NCBI GenBank assembly: GCA_016234555.1
Contig: JACRBJ010000065.1
Span: 124,001-188,000, forward strand
Direction of reading: 5' to 3'
Origin: Chloroflexota bacterium
Lineage (GTDB): Bacteria; Chloroflexota; Anaerolineae; Anaerolineales; Villigracilaceae
DNA: 64,000 nt
Part shown: positions 15,676 through 24,234 of the stretch, piece after piece
Layout: each line of letters starts with the position of its first letter
Position numbering within the stretch: position 1 is the stretch's first letter
Made by a program: the position numbers and the translations under genes
Notes under the pieces: model-generated
The model's input: the letters and a program-made list of their open reading frames with translations, nothing else
The model's database searches: none
What the model was told of the DNA's origin: nothing

Positions 15676-15697
15676 GCGCTGAGCGTAGTCGAAGCGC
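15676..15697. repeat. GCGCTGAGCGTAGTCGAAGCGC element
   Basis: A short imperfect dyad sits between STAS copy 2 and the rhodanese gene. A related GCTTCGACAGGGCT dyad lies at 24152-24180. This type of CTGAGC...TCGAAG word is common as dispersed repeat in many bacterial genomes (recalled, not searched). Confidence 0.5.
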
Positions 15698-15714
15698 AAA
15701 ACTTGTGAGGAAAC

Positions 15715-16182
15715 ATGCCCAAAAAGAAAAACAGAAATACCAGTCCGCGCAGCAGACTCTCCACCTATTTGCGCAAACCAGCCGTCCAGTTGGGATTGGT
15801 CGCATTGGTCGCGCTTGTCATCTATTTGATCGCATCGTCAGCAGGTGGATCAACCGCCAGCACGCTGGCTCGTGATATCAGTGTGGACAAGGCATACGAG
15901 ATGTATAAGGGCGGCACCTTCCTGCTGGATGTCCGCACGCAGGAGGAATGGGACGAGTATCACGTCCCCAACGCCACACTGATTCCGCTGGATCAACTCC
16001 CCAACCGTTTGAGCGAAGTCCCGAAGGACAAGGAGATTGTGGTCATCTGTCGTTCGGGAAATCGCAGCAAGGAAGGGCGCGACATCCTTCTCAATGCGGG
16101 TTACAACGCCACCAGCGTCACAGGCGGCATCAAGGAATGGTACGCCAAAGGCTACGACATCGAAGGCGCGCCCGTTCAGTAA
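15715..16182 (+). CDS. Membrane-anchored rhodanese-like protein
   Basis: The protein has 155 aa. A basic N-terminus (KKKNRNTSPRSR) precedes one membrane segment (QLGLVALVALVIYLIA), then a single rhodanese domain with LLDVRTQEEWDEYHVPNA and the active-site loop VICRSGNRS, whose Cys would carry the persulfide. The domain probably faces outward. It could be a sulfurtransferase or bind another thiol or oxyanion. GTGAGGAAAC before the ATG is a good ribosome binding site. Confidence 0.88.
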   Translation: MPKKKNRNTSPRSRLSTYLRKPAVQLGLVALVALVIYLIASSAGGSTASTLARDISVDKAYEMYKGGTFLLDVRTQEEWDEYHVPNATLIPLDQLPNRLSEVPKDKEIVVICRSGNRSKEGRDILLNAGYNATSVTGGIKEWYAKGYDIEGAPVQ

Positions 16183-16198
16183 AAATCCCCAAATCTCG

Positions 16199-16231
16199 AA
16201 AGACTCTAAAGCACAAACTTTAGAGTCTTTT
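16199..16231 (+). terminator. Rho-independent terminator after rhodanese gene
   Basis: AAAGACTCTAAAG (16199-16211), loop CACAAA, CTTTAGAGTCTTT (16218-16230), followed by a T-rich tract. The next promoter box begins only 14 nt after the stem. Confidence 0.85.
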
Positions 16232-16244
16232 TATTTTCACTGGT

Positions 16245-16250
16245 TATAAT
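16245..16250 (+). promoter_or_regulatory. Leaderless-type -10 box for the NicO-PD40 gene
   Basis: TATAAT at 16245-16250, then CCGCAC, then the GTG start at 16257. The 6-nt spacing is the same as at 8797 and 41210, and there is no Shine-Dalgarno. Confidence 0.6.
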
Positions 16251-16256
16251 CCGCAC

Positions 16257-18743
16257 GTGAAAAAACGAGTCCTCCCCCTCTTTATTCTGATTACCCTGCT
16301 GTTGCTTCCCGCTCAAACCGTCGCGGCTCACCCCGCGGACGTGTATGCCCATACGATTCGCGTCGAGTTTTCCAAAGACCGTCTGATCGTCGAATGGGAC
16401 ATCAAGCCTGGTCCAATGCTGACTTCGTACATCTGGTACGAAGCCGATGCGGATCAGGATGGGGCAACCACACCGCAGGAGGCTGAGGCTTGGGGACGCG
16501 ATCGCGCCGCGCTGTTGACTGCTTCGCTTGACGATAAGCCTTTGTCGTTGCGGACAGATTCCGTGCAAATGCCATCGGACTTGAACAAGTTTCAGGCGGG
16601 AGAGGAGTTCATCACCATCACGTTGTCGGCTGATGTGCCAGACGGCACGGGGCACCTCATTTTGACCAATGGCATGGAGACGAAGACATCCGTCAATTGG
16701 TTTTATCTTTCGGCTGTGGACAACGCAGCGTTTTTATTTCCAAAACAACAAGGCAATACCATCGCCATTGATTTTTTCACTGACCGCGCCCTTGCCCCCG
16801 AACCCGACAAGTTGCTGACCGCTTGGGACAGCGGAGCGCCGTCGCTTCCCGCGGGGCAGAAAAAGGATGTGGTGACTCAGACCGCCGAGCAGGTGGTTCC
16901 CGAACTTTCACAGCGGACCCCGCAGGAAATTCTGCTCGACCTCATGCGGACGGAGAACCTCTCGTTTTCGTTCTACTCCTTCGCGCTGGTCATCTCACTG
17001 GCGTTGGGCGCGTTGCATGCGCTGACCCCAGGTCATGGCAAGACGATTGTCGCGGCTTATCTCGTCGGCTCGAAGGGCACGGCGCGACATGCAATTGCCC
17101 TCGGCAGTATCGTCACCTTGACACACACGGGTTCGGTCTTCGCGCTCGGGCTGCTGACCCTGACCGCATCGCGTTATTTTTTCAGCGGAAGCCTTCTGCC
17201 GTATTTGGAATTGCTTTCGGGCGTGCTGATCGTCCTCCTCGGCGGCGGGCTGTTGATTCCGCGCCTGCGAACTTGGCATGAAAGCCGTTTGGCAAAGACG
17301 CCTCTCCCACAGGAAGTTTCCATCGAAGATGGAAAGAAGCGCCTGGTCATTGACCAACCCATCACCGAAAACGCGCCAGCACACAAGCACAATGGCGCAA
17401 TTCCGCGCAAGCCGACGGTGGGTGACCCGCTGGCGGAGTTGACCTGGCGCTCGCTCATCACCCTTGGTGTTAGCGGTGGACTTGTGCCATGCCCAGACGC
17501 GATTGCCATTTTGCTGGTTGCGGTTGCCATTAATCGGATTCTGCTTGGGCTGGCGTTGATCGTCTCGTTTAGTTTGGGGCTGGCTGTCGTGCTCATCGTT
17601 ATCGGCTGGTTGATGGTCAGCGGTGGACGGCTGTTCGCGCGGATGAACTTCCTCAGCCGAGTCGCGCCGTTCATGCCAGTGGTCAGCGCGGGGGTGGTGA
17701 TGATTTTGGGAGTCGTCCTGACCTACGGGGCGATGGGAAAGATCGGGGCTGGAACCAGCTCAAAGAAAACCGAACCAACTTTGAGCGGGGTACGGGTTTT
17801 CTATCTCGCGGAGGATGAGAACAAATACAAGCAAATCTTCGTGACGGAGATCAATCTCATTAGTCCGCAAAAAATCACAAGCACCGAAAAAGGCGTGACA
17901 GACTTCGCCATCTCGCCCGACGAGTCGCAGATCGTTTTCGTCGAGCAGACCGAGGATTTGGATTACGCGCTGTGGCTCACCAGTTTGGACGGTGCGAACC
18001 AGCGCAAGATGTTTTTGTGCGACGAGGCGAATTGCAGTCAGCCAGTCTGGTCGCCCGATGGGCTGCGAATCATTTTCGAGTACATGCCGCTCGACGCGGG
18101 AACTTCGTCGCTGTGGTGGCTCGATGTGACGACGGGCGCGGCGCAGGCGGTCTTTCAGGAGTCGCGGTTGCCTGGGACGAATCCGCGCTGGTCGCCAAGC
18201 GGTGAGTGGCTGAGTTACGCTTCGACGGATGGAATCCGCTTGAATAATTTAACGATAGGCGAAAGCCGCCTGATTCAAAACATGCTTGGCGCGGCGGCGC
18301 AATGGTCGCCCGATGGGAAAACGATTTTGCTGCGTGACGTGATTATCAAAAACGGGCAGTTCGTCACCCAGCTTTATTTGTACGACCTTGAGTCTGGCTC
18401 GCTGACCAATCCCAGCCCAAGCGAGAACATCGAAAATATCCTCGCGGCGTGGTCGCCCGACGGAAAGCAAATCGCCGTAGTGCGGCGCGACTTATCGATT
18501 CCGCGCGGCGACCAAATCTGGCTAATGAACGCCGACGGCTCGAATGCTCGCGCCATCACCAGCGCGCCCGCCGTCCTGCACGGAAGTTTGAACTGGTCGC
18601 CCGACGGGAAGTTTATTTTGTACGATTTATACCTGCTGGATTCGTTCCCGCTGGAGTCGCAACTGGAAGTTGTGGATGTGTCAACAGGAGCGACGACTAA
18701 TCTGGGAATCCTCGGCTACAACCCAAAGTGGGTGTGGCGATAG
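16257..18743 (+). CDS. NicO/HupE-like metal transporter fused to PD40 repeats
   Basis: The protein has 828 aa. A signal peptide and an extracytoplasmic domain occupy residues 1-170 (AHPADVYAHTIRVEFS, typical of proteins fused to nickel/cobalt exporters). About six membrane segments follow between ~240 and 500, with the NicO signature HALTPGHGKTIVAAYLVGS at ~253 and GLVPCPDAIAILL at ~411. Family members export or import Ni/Co ions; direction cannot be read here. From ~508 the protein continues into a PD40 beta-propeller with five or more WSPDG motifs, normally a separate protein. The joint lies in one uninterrupted frame. No metal-regulator gene is adjacent. Confidence 0.85.
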   Translation: MKKRVLPLFILITLLLLPAQTVAAHPADVYAHTIRVEFSKDRLIVEWDIKPGPMLTSYIWYEADADQDGATTPQEAEAWGRDRAALLTASLDDKPLSLRTDSVQMPSDLNKFQAGEEFITITLSADVPDGTGHLILTNGMETKTSVNWFYLSAVDNAAFLFPKQQGNTIAIDFFTDRALAPEPDKLLTAWDSGAPSLPAGQKKDVVTQTAEQVVPELSQRTPQEILLDLMRTENLSFSFYSFALVISLALGALHALTPGHGKTIVAAYLVGSKGTARHAIALGSIVTLTHTGSVFALGLLTLTASRYFFSGSLLPYLELLSGVLIVLLGGGLLIPRLRTWHESRLAKTPLPQEVSIEDGKKRLVIDQPITENAPAHKHNGAIPRKPTVGDPLAELTWRSLITLGVSGGLVPCPDAIAILLVAVAINRILLGLALIVSFSLGLAVVLIVIGWLMVSGGRLFARMNFLSRVAPFMPVVSAGVVMILGVVLTYGAMGKIGAGTSSKKTEPTLSGVRVFYLAEDENKYKQIFVTEINLISPQKITSTEKGVTDFAISPDESQIVFVEQTEDLDYALWLTSLDGANQRKMFLCDEANCSQPVWSPDGLRIIFEYMPLDAGTSSLWWLDVTTGAAQAVFQESRLPGTNPRWSPSGEWLSYASTDGIRLNNLTIGESRLIQNMLGAAAQWSPDGKTILLRDVIIKNGQFVTQLYLYDLESGSLTNPSPSENIENILAAWSPDGKQIAVVRRDLSIPRGDQIWLMNADGSNARAITSAPAVLHGSLNWSPDGKFILYDLYLLDSFPLESQLEVVDVSTGATTNLGILGYNPKWVWR

Positions 18744-19057
18744 GTTGTAAGCAGTTTACTTTCTTGTGCGCACGCCCGGCCTTGCCAGACACAGGCCCAA
18801 CCGCACTGCGTGGTTGAGGCACAATATGCGCGATGAAAACAAGCTGGCAAAGAGTTCAATGATTGTGTTATATTCTCGCCGCAGGGTTCGCATCGGTTGC
18901 CGTTTTGTGGAGTATTTGTCGTAGCTTACTCTGCTTTCTGTTGTTGTTCAAAAGGGTAAAGCCCGGCTTATCTCATGACCATGTAAGATGGTGACAAAAC
19001 CTGCCCGACGGGACGATATTGCGAAAGAACACGGATATTTTCGGAGAGGTATCTGGG
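18744..19057. other. Gene-free stretch before the DUF4129-MoxR operon
   Basis: No convincing reading frame. A weak promoter candidate for the downstream operon is TGGCAA (18845-18850), 18-nt spacer, TATATT (18869-18874). Small dyads around CTTGCCAG and CTGGCAAAG are visible but no terminator-like hairpin. Nothing else recognised. Confidence 0.3.
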
Positions 19058-19918
19058 ATGACAGACAGTACAAAGCAGAAGACCCTCATCCTGATTGGAA
19101 TGGTTATATTAGTCACAACGGTTATTGCTGCCGGCCTGCCTCAATTGCAACTCCAGCCGGGAATGCCTATTCCAAGACTTCAGGGGGATGATGTGGTGGT
19201 TGCGTCGGTCGCAAAAGAGCCGATCGCGGTTGTTCCAATCAGCAAATTGGCCGTTATATTCTTTACCCTTATATTCGCGGGGTCAGTGCTATATATGATC
19301 TATAAATTAATCAGGGGTACGAACTGGCAGGAACTCCTGATCTTTGTTCGAATGATGGTTGTCATCAGTTTGGTTATCAGCGGTGTCGTTTTCATGATCT
19401 TCCTGCTGCCCAAATCCGAGAGTTCCGGGGTGGCGGAAATCCCACTTTCCTCCCCGCAACCATTGCCCACATCGCCGCTGGGATCGACGCCCCCCTCGCT
19501 GCTTTGGCTGGTCGGCATTGGACTATTGGTGGCCAGTATACTTGTGGGAGTGTGGATAATGACATCCTTCCGTCAGGCAAGGCCGCTTGACCTCGTGGAA
19601 CTCGAAGCAGAAAAAGCCTGGCAGGCGCTCAAAACCGGTCTGGATTTGAAGGACGTGATCATCACATGCTACCGCCAAATGAGCCTGGCGTTGGAGAAAG
19701 AAAAAGGAATCGAACGAAAAGATTTCATGACAACCGGGGAATTCGAAATTTTATTGGAGGACGTTGGGATACCCCATGATCCCATACATCAACTGACCCG
19801 TCTTTTTAATGCCGTTCGATACGGCAACTGGCGACCCAACCCCGCGGATAAGCAGAGTGCAATCCAATGTCTGGAAGCCATAATGATGTATAGTCGCGAG
19901 ATCAAGGGGAGGAACTAA
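19058..19918 (+). CDS. DUF4129-domain membrane protein
   Basis: The ATG at 19058 is chosen because GGAGAGG lies 8 nt before it; a TTG at 19019 in the same frame has no such site. The protein has 286 aa with three membrane segments (LILIGMVILVTTVIAAGL, LAVIFFTLIFAGSVLYMIY, LLWLVGIGLLVASILVGVWI) and a C-terminal cytoplasmic helical domain (DLKDVIITCYRQMSLALEKE) matching DUF4129. This family accompanies MoxR and DUF58 proteins, usually with a transglutaminase, in cell-envelope clusters of uncertain function. It is the first gene of a tight five-gene operon. Confidence 0.8.
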   Translation: MTDSTKQKTLILIGMVILVTTVIAAGLPQLQLQPGMPIPRLQGDDVVVASVAKEPIAVVPISKLAVIFFTLIFAGSVLYMIYKLIRGTNWQELLIFVRMMVVISLVISGVVFMIFLLPKSESSGVAEIPLSSPQPLPTSPLGSTPPSLLWLVGIGLLVASILVGVWIMTSFRQARPLDLVELEAEKAWQALKTGLDLKDVIITCYRQMSLALEKEKGIERKDFMTTGEFEILLEDVGIPHDPIHQLTRLFNAVRYGNWRPNPADKQSAIQCLEAIMMYSREIKGRN

Positions 19919-19919
19919 A

Positions 19920-20588
19920 ATGAATCTCTCCAGGCGAGTGGTTGTTTCCATCCTCTTTGCGGCAATTCTCCTTTTTATCGGGATCCTGTTCTGGCCGTTT
20001 ATCCTGACCAACATCATTCAACCCACAGCACTGGTGATCTGGCTGCTTCTCCGTCTTCTGGTTTTGAGCATTCACCAAAAATACTATTGGGCGGCAATTA
20101 TTTTTGCCGTGCTGGTTTTTATTTTCCGTCTTCTGCCTCAAAACGAATTGACGGTCTCATCAGAAGAACCAGGTGGTTCCAACGAAACGATGAACACCAT
20201 GGGATATTGGCGCAGTATATTTTTGTATACCGAAGGCAGCGTCCGCGATGATAAAAGCCTTAGACGGGGGCTGGCACACCTACTGACATCCCTTTACGCA
20301 TCAAAACAACGCACATCGACCAATTTTGAGATATATGATGCCCTGCAGCGGGGCGAGATTCCACTGCCAGAGAATATTCACACTTTTCTCTTCCCGGAAG
20401 AACCGCAGAAATCGAGGCATCTAATAAAAAGATTCCTCCAATTCTTCCAAAAGGCTCCCCGTCAATGGATACGTCAATGGACGGGGCAGGATATGGCTGA
20501 ACGTTATCAAATCATCGATGAAGTGCTTTGTTTTATGGAAACATCACTGGAGATAAAAAATGACGAAAGAAAATCCATCCCAAATTAG
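19920..20588 (+). CDS. Membrane protein of the MoxR-DUF58 operon, unknown function
   Basis: The protein has 222 aa. Two membrane segments lie at the N-terminus (VVVSILFAAILLFIGILFWPF, YYWAAIIFAVLVFIFRLL) and a soluble C-terminal part contains SLRRGLAHLLTSLYASKQR, resembling hypothetical partners in DUF4129 clusters. I do not recognise a named family. It starts 2 nt after the previous stop and its end overlaps the MoxR gene by 29 nt, so translation is coupled. Confidence 0.7.
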   Translation: MNLSRRVVVSILFAAILLFIGILFWPFILTNIIQPTALVIWLLLRLLVLSIHQKYYWAAIIFAVLVFIFRLLPQNELTVSSEEPGGSNETMNTMGYWRSIFLYTEGSVRDDKSLRRGLAHLLTSLYASKQRTSTNFEIYDALQRGEIPLPENIHTFLFPEEPQKSRHLIKRFLQFFQKAPRQWIRQWTGQDMAERYQIIDEVLCFMETSLEIKNDERKSIPN

Positions 20589-21549
20589 TATTGAACAGGT
20601 TGCCGAACTATCTGCCCAGGTAATTCAGGAGGTTGAAAAGGCCGTCGTCGGGAAGAGGGAAGTTCTCAACCTGATGATGGCGGCTTTTCTGTCTTCCGGG
20701 GGACACATCCTATTGGAAGATTACCCCGGCCTTGCCAAGACCCTGATAGCCAACTCCTTTTCAAGAGCGCTGGGAATGGAATTCAAACGAATTCAATTCA
20801 CTCCCGATCTTCTTCCGGGAGATATCACCGGCGGGTATGTATTCGAAAGCGATCAGAACCGCTTTATGCTGCGCAAAGGCCCGATCTTTACCCACATGCT
20901 TCTTGCCGATGAGATCAACCGGGCTTCGCCAAAAACGCAATCGGCCTTGTTGGAGGCCATGCAAGAATACCAGGTAACCCTGGAAGGTGAAACCCTCTCA
21001 CTGCCTGAACCTTTTATCGTGATCGCCACCCAGAATCCGATCGAATATGAAGGCACCTTCCCCCTGCCCGAAGCCCAGCTTGATCGCTTTATGGTCAAAC
21101 TATCCATCGGATATCCCAGCCCGGAAGAGGAAGATGAGATATTAAAGCGGCGGGCTGAGCGGAAACAGGACGTCGTTAGCCTGCAGGCAATTATCTCACC
21201 TGAGACCTTTCTGGCGATGCGGGCGGCGGTGGAAGGGGTTTACGTGGACCCGGATGTGCGCCGTTACATGGTTGATCTGGCAGCAAAATCAAGGAACCAC
21301 CGTCAGGTGGCCGTGGGGGTAAGTCCGCGCGGGTCACTGGCTCTGCTCAAGCTAACGCGCGCATGGGCTGCCATTCAGGGGCGGGCCTTTGTGATACCCG
21401 ACGATGTTAAACAATTTATCCAACCTGCCCTGTCCCATCGCATTATTCTAGACCCCAGTTTGTGGGATGTAAGGAAATCCGAAAATTCGGTGGTCGCAGA
21501 GATAACCCAATCTGTTTCTGTGCCGGTGCTCAAACCTGAAAATGAATAA
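20560..21549 (+). CDS. MoxR-family AAA+ ATPase
   Basis: The protein has 329 aa. Walker A appears in the MoxR form LLEDYPGLAKT, Walker B in LLADEINRASPKTQSALLEA, sensor 1 in VIATQNPIEYEGTFPLPEAQ, and the arginine finger/sensor 2 region in LDRFMVKLSIGYP and SPRGSLALLK. MoxR ATPases act as chaperones that activate or insert cofactors into partner proteins; the usual partner is the DUF58 protein encoded next. The ATG at 20560 has GGAG before it and overlaps the previous gene. Confidence 0.93.
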   Translation: MTKENPSQISIEQVAELSAQVIQEVEKAVVGKREVLNLMMAAFLSSGGHILLEDYPGLAKTLIANSFSRALGMEFKRIQFTPDLLPGDITGGYVFESDQNRFMLRKGPIFTHMLLADEINRASPKTQSALLEAMQEYQVTLEGETLSLPEPFIVIATQNPIEYEGTFPLPEAQLDRFMVKLSIGYPSPEEEDEILKRRAERKQDVVSLQAIISPETFLAMRAAVEGVYVDPDVRRYMVDLAAKSRNHRQVAVGVSPRGSLALLKLTRAWAAIQGRAFVIPDDVKQFIQPALSHRIILDPSLWDVRKSENSVVAEITQSVSVPVLKPENE

Positions 21550-22825
21550 CAAAACTCTGGCGGTTGGTCTGATCCTCTTAGGCTTGCTCATCGTTGCGTT
21601 GATTGCCCGCGACGGGGATATCGCATGGATGATGCTGCCTTTCCTGGCTTATCTGGGGGTGGGCTTTCTGCAAACGCCGACAAGGGAAAAGTTGCAGCTT
21701 GACGCAAAGTGTACTCTGGAACAGACATGGTCAGACGGTATCACATCGGTCAACGTGAACCTGAGTATACAAAACCAGGCATTGGAGCCTGTCCACCTTT
21801 GTATCAATGAAACGATTCAAGCTGGAATGAAAATTACTGACGGCGAACTGAGTCGTTGGGCGACTCTGCGCGCTGGAGAATCCACGGAGTTGAATTATTC
21901 CTTTACGGCAGCACGGGGAAACTTTTTATGGAAATCCATTCAAGTAATGGCAAGTGACCCTTTCGGCCTGGTTGAAACCAAATTGCCGCTGCCTGTCAAC
22001 GCCACGATCCAGATCCGACCGCAGATAAAAAAGTTCAAAGCAATCCCATTGCGTCCACATAACACCGTGCATTCACCGGGTTCCATCCCAGCCCGTTTGG
22101 GTGGCAGCGGTACCGATTTCTTTGGAGTGCGCGAATATCACCCCGGCGATTCGCTGCGCTCATTGGACTGGCGATTGACTGCCCGTCATCCGCGCAAGTT
22201 TTTTACCAAGGAATTCGAACAGGAAGAGATCGCCGAGATCGGCCTGATTCTGGATGCCCGCCAGGCCACCAACCTGCAAAAAGGGGAAAAGCGCCTGTTC
22301 GAGCACAGTGTCGGCGCAACCGCCTCGCTGGCCGAAACGTTTTTACATCAGGGGCATCGCGTCAGCCTGCTTGTTTTTGGGAAAACGATGCTAAATGCCT
22401 TTCCGGGTTATGGGAAGACACAGCTTCACCGCATTATGAGTTGTCTTTCCAAAGCCAGGGTTGAGTTGGAAGGTCATTCGTCTGCGCACCTCGATTTCCT
22501 CCCGATCCGCATGTTTCCAAGTCATGCCTTGATTATACTAATCAGTTCGCTTACTTCCACGGATCAGCCCATATTCAAGCGCTTGCGTGCATATGGTTAT
22601 CAGGTGCTGCTGATTAGTCCCGACCCAATCGATTTTGTAAACCCCACTCTGGGGCAGGATACAACCAGTCAGCTGGCAGTTCGCGCTGTTCGTCTCGAGC
22701 GCCGTCTGCTCCTGAACAACATTGCCCAATTGCGAATTCCGGTCATCGACTGGAAGATCAACCAACCTTTATTCCCATTGGTGAGAAATGTCCTGACCCG
22801 TTCGCGCGGACAGCAGGAATTGTGA
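21542..22825 (+). CDS. DUF58 / VWA-like protein
   Basis: The protein has 427 aa. Two membrane segments lie close to the N-terminus (LAVGLILLGLLIVALIA). The DUF58 signature SGTDFFGVREYHPGDSLRSL, then DWRLTARHPRKFFTKEFE, is complete, followed by a von Willebrand-A-like fold (IGLILDARQAT; LLVFGKT). Its start overlaps the MoxR stop by 8 nt. The pair probably works as ATPase plus client at the cytoplasmic membrane. Confidence 0.9.
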   Translation: MNNKTLAVGLILLGLLIVALIARDGDIAWMMLPFLAYLGVGFLQTPTREKLQLDAKCTLEQTWSDGITSVNVNLSIQNQALEPVHLCINETIQAGMKITDGELSRWATLRAGESTELNYSFTAARGNFLWKSIQVMASDPFGLVETKLPLPVNATIQIRPQIKKFKAIPLRPHNTVHSPGSIPARLGGSGTDFFGVREYHPGDSLRSLDWRLTARHPRKFFTKEFEQEEIAEIGLILDARQATNLQKGEKRLFEHSVGATASLAETFLHQGHRVSLLVFGKTMLNAFPGYGKTQLHRIMSCLSKARVELEGHSSAHLDFLPIRMFPSHALIILISSLTSTDQPIFKRLRAYGYQVLLISPDPIDFVNPTLGQDTTSQLAVRAVRLERRLLLNNIAQLRIPVIDWKINQPLFPLVRNVLTRSRGQQEL

Positions 22826-22831
22826 GGAGCT

Positions 22832-23338
22832 ATGACTTTCCCCCTTCGGAAAATCTTCTTTGCTGTCTGCCTGATCGCTTTGGTGCTTTGCTTAGGCGCC
22901 GGTTACGAGCTTTCCGGGCAATGGATTGGAGTTGTGATTTCACTCGTTACAGGGCCCGCCTGGCTGTTCGCCCGAAAATACTCAACCTCCATCCTACCGC
23001 TCACCTGCCTGCTGATATCGGTCTGTCTGGCAGTAGTAGGGAAAATAAACGGAGGTTCATCTTTTTTAATGATTTGCGGTTCCGGGTTTGCCCTGGCTAC
23101 CTGGGACCTGCTGCTACTGGATGGCGCATTGACAAATAATTCATCCGGGGAACAAACCCGTCAATTTGAGATTAGACATCTTCAATCCCTTGGAGCGGCA
23201 TTGGGCTCAGGGCTGGTGGTGATATCCCTTGGATATTTGATACGCCTTCAGATTCCTTTTGTCGTATTATTGCTTTCCATCGCCCTGGTTATCTTTGGAT
23301 TGGACCGTGTTTGGGGTTATATAAAAAAGACGGGATAA
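22832..23338 (+). CDS. Small integral membrane protein closing the MoxR-DUF58 operon
   Basis: The protein has 168 aa with about five membrane segments (IFFAVCLIALVLCLGAGYEL, GSGLVVISLGYLIRLQIP, VVLLLSIALVIFGLDRVWGY). GAGGAG precedes the ATG, 6 nt after the DUF58 stop. No family recognised. Operons of this kind usually also encode a transglutaminase, which is absent. Confidence 0.65.
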   Translation: MTFPLRKIFFAVCLIALVLCLGAGYELSGQWIGVVISLVTGPAWLFARKYSTSILPLTCLLISVCLAVVGKINGGSSFLMICGSGFALATWDLLLLDGALTNNSSGEQTRQFEIRHLQSLGAALGSGLVVISLGYLIRLQIPFVVLLLSIALVIFGLDRVWGYIKKTG

Positions 23339-23715
23339 CAGAAAAACCATTTTGAACCTTCTCCCGCGCCGGCATGGTCTCCCGCAGATGATGAAGGTGT
23401 GTTTGGCTTCCGCAAAAGTGAAGACTCTTCTGCAGGGCTTCTGGCTCTTCGACCCTGGCATCCTCGACGGTATCATCATCACTGCCCAGGAAAGCTACGC
23501 TTACAATTTTCCAAGTTGGCCCGTGGGGTGAGTGCTGCTCTTTCAGCAGTTCAGGTTGAAGGGCAGGTTCAAACCTGAAACCGGTCTGTGGAAACCTGGT
23601 ATGACAGTGCCGCTCCTTCTAGGCGAAGGTTTAACTCCGCAGTGACAGCCAACCTCTTGACGCCTCGCTTGTTGTTATTTATACTTATTGATAATGATTT
23701 TCATTTACAAGAAGA
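23339..23715. other. 377-nt gene-poor region upstream of the Fur-type gene
   Basis: No convincing gene. A short frame from ATG 23388 to a TGA near 23533 encodes MMKVCLASAKVKTLLQGFW and about 29 more residues; I do not recognise it and it may be a remnant. From ~23533 to 23640 several hairpins can form (CTGCTCTTTCAGCAG; TTCAGGTT against AACCTGAA; ACCGGT-rich arms), so a structured RNA is possible. It does not match riboswitch consensus sequences I know, including cobalamin. The Fur-like box lies at its end. Confidence 0.3.
23690..23708 (+). promoter_or_regulatory. Fur/Zur-like operator
   Basis: GATAATGATTTTCATTTAC matches the classical GATAATGATAATCATTATC Fur box at 15 of 19 positions. It ends 7 nt before the ATG of the Fur-family gene, a position suited to autoregulation and to control of the metal importer behind it. 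Confidence 0.7.
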
Positions 23716-24144
23716 ATGACTATGTCCGCTGAAACCTGGCTCACCCAACTGCACGAAAATGGTTATCGCGTCACCAAAGCACGCGGCGCGGTGGTGGAAA
23801 CGGTGGTTCAGTCCAAGCGCGCCCTAACCCCTGTCGAGGTCTATGATATGGCGCGCAAGAAGTACCGCGCTCTGGGGTTGGTTACCGTTTACCGAACGCT
23901 CGAAAAACTTGAGGAACTGCACCTTGTCCAGCGCGTGCATCAGGCGGCGGGCTGTCAGGCGTTCATCTCGGCTTGTCAGGGACACCAACATTTGTTGTTG
24001 TGCCAAAACTGTGGACAGGCAACTTTCTTCGAGGGCGACGACGTGGAGCCGCTCATCCAGTCTGTTGCAAAGAAGACGGGCTACGAGATCAGGGAGCACT
24101 GGCTGCAATTGTTCGGTCTGTGCGAGAGTTGCCGTAACAATTAA
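23716..24144 (+). CDS. zur: Fur-family metalloregulator, probably Zur
   Basis: The protein has 142 aa with the family layout: winged helix (NGYRVTKARGAVVETVV; LGLVTVYRTLEKLEEL), then metal-binding dimerisation domain with QGHQHLLLCQNCGQ and a second Cys pair LCESC that form the structural zinc site. The short length and the downstream znuA-like importer favour a zinc sensor over an iron sensor, but Mur/manganese sensing cannot be excluded. It would repress through the box at 23690-23708. A second in-frame ATG lies 6 nt downstream. Confidence 0.85.
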   Translation: MTMSAETWLTQLHENGYRVTKARGAVVETVVQSKRALTPVEVYDMARKKYRALGLVTVYRTLEKLEELHLVQRVHQAAGCQAFISACQGHQHLLLCQNCGQATFFEGDDVEPLIQSVAKKTGYEIREHWLQLFGLCESCRNN

Positions 24145-24151
24145 TCCAACC

Positions 24152-24180
24152 GCTTCGACAGGGCTAAGCCCGTCGAGAGC
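24152..24180. repeat. GCTTCGACAGGGCT dyad
   Basis: GCTTCGACAGGGCT (24152-24165) faces AAGCCCGTCGAGAGC (24166-24180), an imperfect inverted repeat between the regulator and the importer gene. It may end the regulator transcript or simply be dispersed repeat DNA. Confidence 0.5.
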
Positions 24181-24234
24181 ATGAAGTCAATCCATCCCTC
24201 ATCGTTTCGGTGGGGGAAAAAACAGGAGTTTCTA

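Noticed and set aside
23533..23640. Possible cobalamin riboswitch
   Set aside because: The conserved B12-box and core spacing were not found on either strand.
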